A stretch of DNA of 5,122 nucleotides, taken from the NCBI GenBank assembly GCA_028871235.1, contig JAGWNO010000137.1:1-5122 (forward strand), read 5' to 3'. Positions 1 through 5,122 of this stretch are shown in pieces (position 1 is the first letter of the stretch; every line of letters begins with the position of its first letter). Below the pieces are notes generated by a model that made no database searches, was not told where the DNA came from, and worked only from the letters and a program-made list of their open reading frames with translations. The position numbers and the translations under genes are program-made. The DNA is from Gammaproteobacteria bacterium (GTDB lineage Bacteria; Pseudomonadota; Gammaproteobacteria; Natronospirales; REEB76).

Positions 1-225
1 GGCCTGGTGCAAAAGCCGGTGCGTGAAAACCAGGCCTGCCAGTGCCCGGCCATCATCCGCGGCGCCAAGAAACCCACCGACTGCAGCATCTTCGGCACGG
101 TGTGCACGCCGCGCAACCCCATCGGTTCCTGCATGGTGTCCTCGGAAGGTGCCTGCGCCGCCTACTACCGCTACCGTTATCGCCGCCCGCAGCCGGCAAA
201 ATCCACCGCTGCCGCCGGCCAGTAA
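1..225 (+). CDS. hypD: HypD, Fe-S scaffold for the Fe(CN)2CO cofactor (3' end only)
   Basis: This is the last 74 residues of HypD, in frame from base 1 to the TAA at 223-225; the rest of the roughly 370-residue protein lies upstream. HypD is a cytoplasmic [4Fe-4S] protein that, with HypC, holds the iron while two CN and one CO ligands are attached, and then hands it to the hydrogenase large subunit. The fragment shows the diagnostic C-terminal signature: CQC at fragment residues 13-15, then Cys28, FGTVCTP with Cys35, PIGSCMVSSEGACAAYY with Cys44 and Cys51. Several of these cysteines bind the family's Fe-S cluster. After the conserved YRYRYRR there is a short Pro/Ala-rich tail of about a dozen residues, ending AAAGQ, that is not part of the conserved core. 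HypC, the usual partner, is not in the window and could lie upstream. The identification is firm; only the truncation limits it. Confidence 0.95.
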   Translation, partial: GLVQKPVRENQACQCPAIIRGAKKPTDCSIFGTVCTPRNPIGSCMVSSEGACAAYYRYRYRRPQPAKSTAAAGQ

Positions 226-237
226 ATCCCGCCTATG
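223..237 (+). other. hypD stop / hypX start junction, same reading frame
   Basis: The hypD TAA (223-225) and the hypX ATG (235-237) are in the same frame, separated only by the codons ATC CCG CCT. The in-frame stop means hypX cannot begin further upstream, which fixes ATG 235 as its earliest plausible start. No good Shine-Dalgarno sequence is visible in the bases before 235. Translation of hypX therefore probably relies on ribosomes arriving from hypD. The dependence on coupling is inference. Confidence 0.6.
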
Positions 238-1983
238 CGAATCCTGCTGCTCACCCACAGCTTCAACAACCTTTCCCAGCGGCTGTATGCCGAACTTGCG
301 GCCGCCGGACACGAAGTGTCGGTGGAGTTCGACATCAACGATGCAGTCAGCATCGAGGCCGTGCGCCTGTGGCGACCCGAGCTGATCATCGCGCCGTTTC
401 TCAAGCGCGCCATCCCGGAACAGATCTGGCGCAAGCATGTATGCCTGATCGTGCATCCCGGCATCCCCGGAGACCGCGGCCCCTCGGCGCTGGACTGGGC
501 CATCTTGGACGGCGAGCAAAGCTGGGGTGTGACGGTGCTGCAAGCCGAACAGCAACTGGATGCGGGACCGGTGTGGGCCTGGTGCGGCTTTCCCATGCGG
601 CTGGCGCGCAAAAGCAGTCTCTATCGCCACGAAGTCACCGATGCTGCGGTATCGGCGGCATTGGAAGCCGTCGACAAATTCAAAACCCATACGTACACGC
701 CGCTGCCGTCCTCCGGATGTGGCGCAAACAGACTCGGCCAGGCGCGGGCGCGCATGCGGCAGGCAGACCGACGCATCGACTGGCAACACGATGATACAGA
801 AACCGTGCTGCGCAAGCTGTATGCCGGTGACGGCGATCCGGGCGTCGCAGACCGGTTGCTGGACATGAATGTACGCCTGTTCGACGCCCGGCCGGAATTC
901 GCACTGCGCGGCACGCCCGGCGACCTGATTGCGCGTTCCGAAGAGGCAGTGTGCCGCGCCACCCGCGATGGTGCCGTGTGGATAGGCCGCCTCAAAGCAG
1001 TCATTCCAGGAAAACACTCACTCAAGTTGCCGGCAACCCGGGTGCTGCAGAAAAACCGGCTGGCACTGGAGGCGCTACCCGAAGTACACGGACCGGCGGC
1101 GGACTACACCGACGGCATCCGCTATGAGGAACACGGAAACTGTGGCTACCTGTATTTCGATTTCTATAACGGCGCCATGAGCACAGCCCAATGCCAGCGT
1201 CTGCTGGAGGCCTACCGGCGCGCACGCCAGCGTCCCACGAAAGTTGTCGTATTAATGGGCGGCGAGGATTTCTGGTGCAACGGCATGAATCTCACAAACA
1301 TCGAAGCCGCCGCCAGCCCAGCGGAAGAATCCTGGCACAACATCAACGCCATGGACGATCTGTGTCGCGCAATCATCACCACCGACGATCACCTGACAGT
1401 AGCCGCCATGGGTGGCAACGCTGCGGCCGGTGGCGTATTCCTGGCACTGGCCGCAGACCGCATCTACGCGCGCCATGGCACGGTCTTCAACCCCCACTAC
1501 AAGAACATGGGCAATCTGTACGGCTCCGAGTACTGGACCTATCTGCTGCCGCGCCGTGTCGGCGATGACGGTGTGCCACGGATCATGAATCACCGCTTGC
1601 CGCTGCTGGCGAAACAAGCCATGGGTATTGGGCTGATCGACGAATGCCTTGCCGGCGATAACCGGCAATTCCTGGCGGACATTGAATCCCTGGTGAAGGA
1701 ACTTGCGGCAGACGACGTTTTCCAGCCACTGCTGGAAGCCAAGCGCAAACGCCTTGCAGCGGATGCCGTGCTGCGGCCGCTGCAAACGTACCGTGACGAG
1801 GAGCTGCGCCACATGCGCCTCAATTTCTACGGTTTTGACCCCAGTTATCACGTGGCGCGTTACAAGTTCGTGTACCGGGTGCCGCATGCCTGGACGCCGC
1901 TGCATCTGGCACGCCACCGGCAATTGAAAAAACTGCCAGTTAGCCGCAGCCAGCCGGCATTGCACGCCGTGGTGGCGGAATAA
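235..1983 (+). CDS. hypX: HypX/HoxX, CO-forming hydrogenase maturation protein
   Basis: HypX supplies the CO ligand of the [NiFe] active site from formyl-tetrahydrofolate. In the current model the formyl group goes to coenzyme A and formyl-CoA is then decarbonylated. The 582 residues fit the family length. The N-terminal formyltransferase-like domain (about 1-270) shows HPGIPGDRGPSALDWAI at 74-90 and WGVTVLQ at 97-103, then LDAGPVWA at 108-115; His74 and Asp109 match the catalytic His and Asp of formyltransferases. The C-terminal crotonase-like domain (about 300-545) shows GGEDFWCNGMNL (342-353), ESWHNINAMDDL (365-376), GGNAAAGGVFLALAADRI (393-410) and NPHYKNMGNLYGSEYW (419-434), with glycines placed for an oxyanion hole. 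The family hallmark FDPSYHVARYKFVY is at 534-547. No signal peptide or membrane segment is seen, so it is cytosolic. It lies between hypD and hypF with nearly no spacing. The frame is intact throughout. An ordinary enoyl-CoA hydratase or formyltransferase is excluded by the two-domain architecture. Confidence 0.96.
   Translation: MRILLLTHSFNNLSQRLYAELAAAGHEVSVEFDINDAVSIEAVRLWRPELIIAPFLKRAIPEQIWRKHVCLIVHPGIPGDRGPSALDWAILDGEQSWGVTVLQAEQQLDAGPVWAWCGFPMRLARKSSLYRHEVTDAAVSAALEAVDKFKTHTYTPLPSSGCGANRLGQARARMRQADRRIDWQHDDTETVLRKLYAGDGDPGVADRLLDMNVRLFDARPEFALRGTPGDLIARSEEAVCRATRDGAVWIGRLKAVIPGKHSLKLPATRVLQKNRLALEALPEVHGPAADYTDGIRYEEHGNCGYLYFDFYNGAMSTAQCQRLLEAYRRARQRPTKVVVLMGGEDFWCNGMNLTNIEAAASPAEESWHNINAMDDLCRAIITTDDHLTVAAMGGNAAAGGVFLALAADRIYARHGTVFNPHYKNMGNLYGSEYWTYLLPRRVGDDGVPRIMNHRLPLLAKQAMGIGLIDECLAGDNRQFLADIESLVKELAADDVFQPLLEAKRKRLAADAVLRPLQTYRDEELRHMRLNFYGFDPSYHVARYKFVYRVPHAWTPLHLARHRQLKKLPVSRSQPALHAVVAE
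1974..1979 (+). promoter_or_regulatory. Possible weak ribosome binding site for hypF
   Basis: GGCGGA lies at the very end of hypX, 6 nt before the ATG at 1986. It is an imperfect match to the Shine-Dalgarno consensus, but its spacing suits ATG 1986 better than the second in-frame ATG at 2001. This, and the 2-nt gap to the hypX stop, is why 1986 is preferred as the hypF start. Confidence 0.35.
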
Positions 1984-1985
1984 CC

Positions 1986-4250
1986 ATGCGCGACGCACTC
2001 ATGTCCGCCCGTAGAATCACCCTGGACGGGCGCGTACAGGGCGTGGGTTTCCGCCCGTTTGTGTATCGCCTGGCGCATGCGCACGCGGTGCATGGCTGGG
2101 TATACAACGACGCCGGTTCGGTGCTGGTGCAGGCGGAGGCTGACGAACCTGTGCTGGAACGCTTCACCGCCGAACTCATCAGCCAGGCGCCGCCGCTGGC
2201 GCGCCCGCATCTGGTGCGCAGCGAACCGGTGGCGCCGGAGGGGCACCGGGATTTTTGCATCCGCGAAAGCCATGCCGACAGCCGGCCGCGCATCCATGTA
2301 CCGCCGGACTATTTCCTGTGCGACGACTGCCTGGCGGAACTGCGCAATCCGCAGGCACGCCGTTACCGCTATCCGTTCATCAACTGCACCCAGTGCGGTC
2401 CACGCTACACCATCATCCGCAGCATGCCCTACGACCGGCCCAACACCACCATGGCCGGGTTCCCCCTGTGTCCCGAGTGTGCGGCGGAATACGGTGATTC
2501 CATGGACCGACGCTTCCATGCCCAGCCCCTGGCCTGTCCCGTGTGCGGGCCACGCCTGACATTCCAACAGGCTGGCTCCGTGATCGAAGGGAACGAAGCG
2601 GCACTTGCAGCCTGCGTTGCGGCACTCTCCCGCGGCGAGATTATCGCGGTGCGCGGCATCGGCGGTTATCACCTGCTGTGCGATGCCGCCAATGCAACTG
2701 CTGTTGCCAGTCTGCGCACGCGCAAACACCGTCCCCACAAACCGCTGGCCGTGATGGTGCCGCTCTCGGGCGAGGACGGACTGGATTGGGCGCGTCGCCT
2801 GGCGTCATTGGATACAGCCCAGGCCGCACTGCTCATAGATCCCATGCGGCCCATCGTGCTGGTACCGAAACTACCCAACACGCCACTGGCAGACAACATC
2901 GCGCCTGGCCTGAACGAAGTGGGACTGATGCTGCCCTACAGTCCGCTGCATCATCTGCTGTTGGGCGATTTCAAGCGGCCGCTGGTGGCCACCTCCGGCA
3001 ACATCAGCGGCGAACCAGTTCTGACCCAACCCGAGGATGTGGAACAACGTTTGGGCAAAGTGGTGGACGGCTGCCTGCATCACGACCGCCCCATCCAGCG
3101 TCCCGCCGATGATCCGGTGTTCCGCTTAGTGGCGGAGAAGTTGCGACCGATCCGTATCGGCCGCGGCAATGCGCCGCTGGAAATGCGACTGGATATGAAA
3201 CTCCAGCAGCCGTTGCTGGCCGCCGGTGCGTTCCTGAAAAACACCGTGGCCCTGGCCTGGGATGACCGCGTCATCGTTTCGCCCCACATCGGCGATCTGG
3301 CCAGCCCGCGCAGCCGGCAGGTGTTCCAGCAGGTTGCCGAGGACCTGCAGTCGCTGTACGGAGTGCGCGTCGAACGCATCGTGTGCGATGCGCATCCGGA
3401 TTTTCCCAATAGTCGTTGGGCCAAGACCACCGGCCTGCCCCTCATGCATATTTATCATCACCATGCCCATGCAGCCGCCGCCGTGGGTGAATACAGTCTC
3501 ATCGAGCCCTGCCTGTGTTTCACTTGGGACGGCGTCGGTTTCGGAGAGGATGGCACGCTGTGGGGCGGCGAAGCGCTGTTGGGACGCCCCGGCGCCTGGC
3601 AACGGATCGCGAGCTTCCGACCGTTTCGCCTGCCGGGCGGTGAACTGGCCGCCCGCGAGCCGTGGCGCTCGGCACTGGGTGTGTGCTGGGAAACCGGCAG
3701 CCGTTGCGCCGGCATTGAGTCCAATCCATTGCTGCATCATGCCTGGCAAAACCATGTAAATTCCCCGCTTACTACTGCCATTGGCCGGCTTTTCGACGCA
3801 GCCGCCGCTTTAACCTCTGTGGTCACCAATGCCAGCTTCGAGGGCCAGGGTCCCATGCAGCTGGAGGCCCTGTGCCGGGAACCCCGCGAGCCGGTAGAGC
3901 TCCCGTTGTACAAGGACAGTAATGGTTTACGGCGCAGCAACTGGGCGCCGCTTTTGCAAATGCTCATGGACACCGGCACAACGGCCGCTGTGCGTGCAGA
4001 ACGCTTTCATTCCAGTCTGGCCCACACACTGCTCGCCCAGGCGCAATGGGCGCGGCGCATCCACGGCGTAAACCAGATCGCCCTGGCCGGCGGCGTGTTC
4101 CAGAATGATGTGCTGACCACCCAGGTACGCGAGCTGCTGCTGGCGGACGGCTTCAACTTATATATACCTGAGCGCATGCCGGTCAATGATGCAGCCATCA
4201 GTTTTGGCCAGATCATTGAAGCCGGTGCGCGCCTGCGCCGCGGACTGTGA
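1986..4250 (+). CDS. hypF: HypF carbamoyltransferase, full length
   Basis: HypF hydrolyses carbamoyl phosphate, makes carbamoyl-adenylate with ATP and transfers the carbamoyl group to the C-terminal cysteine of HypE, starting cyanide synthesis. The 754 residues are close to E. coli HypF. Domains in order: acylphosphatase (about 8-95), with VQGVGFRPFVYRLA at 17-30 and the expected catalytic Arg23 and Asn41; two zinc fingers with Cys pairs 112/115, 134/137, 162/165 and 184/187, spaced Cx2C-x18-Cx2C twice; YrdC-like domain (about 203-400), with RGIGGYHL (223-230), RTRKHRPHKPLAVM (244-257) and ATSGNISGEP (335-344); Kae1-like domain (about 408-750), with CDAHPDF (467-473), the metal-binding HHHAH (491-495), FTWDGVGFGEDGTLWGGE (512-529), FEGQGPMQLEAL (618-629) and AGGVFQN (701-707). 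Oddities are DDPVFR and IGRGNAP in the YrdC-like part and NDAAISFGQ near the end, where many HypFs have DDSVVR, RRSRGY and DGG. An alternative start at ATG 2001 would lose five residues. It is cytoplasmic and works with HypE, encoded next. Confidence 0.97.
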   Translation: MRDALMSARRITLDGRVQGVGFRPFVYRLAHAHAVHGWVYNDAGSVLVQAEADEPVLERFTAELISQAPPLARPHLVRSEPVAPEGHRDFCIRESHADSRPRIHVPPDYFLCDDCLAELRNPQARRYRYPFINCTQCGPRYTIIRSMPYDRPNTTMAGFPLCPECAAEYGDSMDRRFHAQPLACPVCGPRLTFQQAGSVIEGNEAALAACVAALSRGEIIAVRGIGGYHLLCDAANATAVASLRTRKHRPHKPLAVMVPLSGEDGLDWARRLASLDTAQAALLIDPMRPIVLVPKLPNTPLADNIAPGLNEVGLMLPYSPLHHLLLGDFKRPLVATSGNISGEPVLTQPEDVEQRLGKVVDGCLHHDRPIQRPADDPVFRLVAEKLRPIRIGRGNAPLEMRLDMKLQQPLLAAGAFLKNTVALAWDDRVIVSPHIGDLASPRSRQVFQQVAEDLQSLYGVRVERIVCDAHPDFPNSRWAKTTGLPLMHIYHHHAHAAAAVGEYSLIEPCLCFTWDGVGFGEDGTLWGGEALLGRPGAWQRIASFRPFRLPGGELAAREPWRSALGVCWETGSRCAGIESNPLLHHAWQNHVNSPLTTAIGRLFDAAAALTSVVTNASFEGQGPMQLEALCREPREPVELPLYKDSNGLRRSNWAPLLQMLMDTGTTAAVRAERFHSSLAHTLLAQAQWARRIHGVNQIALAGGVFQNDVLTTQVRELLLADGFNLYIPERMPVNDAAISFGQIIEAGARLRRGL

Positions 4251-4252
4251 TG
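4248..4252 (+). other. hypF/hypE stop-start overlap (TGATG)
   Basis: The hypF stop TGA (4248-4250) shares its last base with the hypE start ATG (4250-4252). No clear Shine-Dalgarno sequence precedes it. This arrangement usually means translational coupling, which would suit two proteins that act together in a HypE-HypF complex. The coupling itself is inferred. Confidence 0.75.
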
Positions 4253-5122
4253 AAAGAAACCCACATCGCCCTGGCCCACGGCAACGGCGGCCGCTACATG
4301 CGCGAGCTCATTGACGAACTGTTCGCCACGCGGCTCGCCAATCCGCTGTTGGATACTGGCCTGGATGCGGTGGGCATTCCGGATCTGCCGGACGGCGAGC
4401 TGGTGGTGACCACCGACGGCTTCACCGTGCACCCCCTGGAATTTCCCGGAGGCAACATTGGTTCCCTGGCGGTGCACGGCAGCATCAACGACCTGGCGGT
4501 ATCCGGCGCACTGCCCAAGTATCTGACCCTCAACGCCTTCATCGAAGAAGGCACCGAAATCGCCTTGCTGCAACGGCTGGTGGATGCCATGGCCCAGGCA
4601 GCGCGCGACAGCAAGGTATCCGTCATCGCGGGCGACACCAAAGTGGTGCGCCGCGGCGAAGCGGACGGCGTGTACTTCGCCACCACCGGTTTCGGGGTGC
4701 GGCCCCGCGATCTGCGACTCGGTATGCAACACATCCAGAGTGGCGACCAGGTGCTGGTGAGTGGTGCCGTGGGCAACCATGGCGCGGCCGTGTTGCTGGC
4801 GCGTGAGGAATTCGGCTTTCACGGCGAACTGAAATCCGATGCCGCCAGCGTGCTGGAGGCTGCCCAGGCCCTGTGCCGGATTCCAAGCTTGCGATTCATG
4901 CGCGACCCCACCCGCGGCGGGCTGGCCACGGTAGCCAACGAACTGGCGCGCGGAACTGGACTATGCCTGCGCCTGCAGGAAGACCGCATCCCGGTGCGCG
5001 AACCGGTGCAGTCGGTGTGCGAACTGCTGGGTTACGACCCCCTGTATCTCGCCTGCGAAGGCCGCATCGTTGCAGTAATGGCAAAGGAGTCGGCGCGCCA
5101 GGCGCTGGCAGCATTGCGTAGC
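4250..5122 (+). CDS. hypE: HypE, carbamoyl dehydratase (5' part, 291 residues)
   Basis: HypE receives a carbamoyl group on its C-terminal cysteine from HypF, dehydrates it with ATP to a thiocyanate, and donates CN to the iron on HypC-HypD. The reading frame is open from the ATG to the window edge, giving 291 of about 340 residues; the final PRIC-type tail lies outside and cannot be checked. The PurM-like ATP-binding half shows LAHGNGGRYMRELI (8-21), TTDGFTVHPLEFPGGNIGSL (54-73), INDLAVSGA (79-87) and GDTKVVRRGE (128-137). The second half shows GDQVLVSGAVGNHGAAVL (165-182), RDPTRGGLATVANELA (218-233), VCELLGYDPLYLACEG (256-271) and the start of the C-terminal domain. Asp81 aligns with E. coli HypE Asp83, an ATP-site residue. 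Small differences from the usual pattern are Asn12 in the glycine-rich loop and Leu38 where the first Asp of the common DDA motif would be. Related PurM-like proteins such as SelD or ThiL are excluded by these motifs and by the position next to hypF. Confidence 0.96.
   Translation, partial: MKETHIALAHGNGGRYMRELIDELFATRLANPLLDTGLDAVGIPDLPDGELVVTTDGFTVHPLEFPGGNIGSLAVHGSINDLAVSGALPKYLTLNAFIEEGTEIALLQRLVDAMAQAARDSKVSVIAGDTKVVRRGEADGVYFATTGFGVRPRDLRLGMQHIQSGDQVLVSGAVGNHGAAVLLAREEFGFHGELKSDAASVLEAAQALCRIPSLRFMRDPTRGGLATVANELARGTGLCLRLQEDRIPVREPVQSVCELLGYDPLYLACEGRIVAVMAKESARQALAALRS

Noticed and set aside
42..794. Open frame of 250 codons on the plus strand overlapping hypD and hypX in another frame
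   Set aside because: The overlapped frames encode clear HypD and HypX motifs; this one has an Arg/His-rich composition typical of a shifted GC-rich frame.
2001..2003. Second in-frame ATG as an alternative hypF start
   Set aside because: ATG 1986 has better spacing to the weak GGCGGA site and lies 2 nt after the hypX stop. With 1986 the catalytic Arg and Asn fall at 23 and 41, the same numbering as I count in E. coli HypF. The difference is only five residues.
1860..2738. Long open frame of 292 codons on the minus strand across the hypX/hypF junction
   Set aside because: It lies wholly antisense to two well-conserved genes, shows no recognisable domain, and long antisense frames are common in GC-rich DNA.
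4151..4168. AT-rich patch (CTTATATATAC) in late hypF, resembling a -10 box that could drive hypE
   Set aside because: No -35-like element is found at suitable spacing, and the bases simply encode Asn-Leu-Tyr-Ile-Pro within a conserved domain.
4007..4822. Open frame of 271 codons on the minus strand opposite hypF/hypE
   Set aside because: It is antisense to strongly conserved HypF and HypE coding sequence, and its translation resembles no family I know; treated as a shadow frame.
1..5122. Possible hidden RNA gene, repeat array, insertion element or terminator
   Set aside because: There is no intergenic space longer than 9 nt, all four genes have intact frames, and no repeat or hairpin followed by a T-run was seen by eye.

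Overview
This window is a compact stretch of a [NiFe]-hydrogenase maturation (hyp) operon, with four genes on the + strand in the order hypD (3' end only), hypX (also called hoxX), hypF and hypE (5' part only). Almost every base is coding. The gaps are 9 nt (hypD/hypX) and 2 nt (hypX/hypF), followed by a 1-nt TGATG overlap (hypF/hypE), so one polycistronic transcript is very likely. No RNA gene, mobile element, repeat array, CRISPR or terminator is visible, and no stretch of more than 9 nt lies outside a gene.

Layout: 1-225 is the C-terminal 74 residues of HypD with its conserved cysteines. 235-1983 is a full-length 582-residue HypX, with an N-terminal formyltransferase-like domain and a C-terminal crotonase-like domain. 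1986-4250 is a full-length 754-residue HypF, with acylphosphatase, double zinc-finger, YrdC-like and Kae1-like parts. 4250-5122 is the first 291 residues of HypE; its C-terminal tail with the thiocarboxamide-bearing cysteine lies beyond the window.

Together these proteins build the Fe(CN)2CO part of the hydrogenase active site. HypF makes carbamoyl-adenylate from carbamoyl phosphate and ATP and carbamoylates HypE. HypE dehydrates that group to a thiocyanate and passes cyanide to the HypC-HypD complex. HypX makes the CO ligand from a one-carbon (formyl-tetrahydrofolate) donor. HypX is typical of organisms that mature hydrogenases under air, so the host probably oxidises H2 aerobically or microaerobically.

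The DNA is GC-rich, and the HypF and HypE sequences resemble proteobacterial homologues, including the E. coli proteins. A chemolithotrophic or phototrophic beta- or gammaproteobacterium is a reasonable guess, but the species cannot be named. I found no undescribed system. The points worth a second look are the placement of hypX inside the hypD-F-E block and several departures from textbook motifs in HypF, which probably mark a HypF subgroup.
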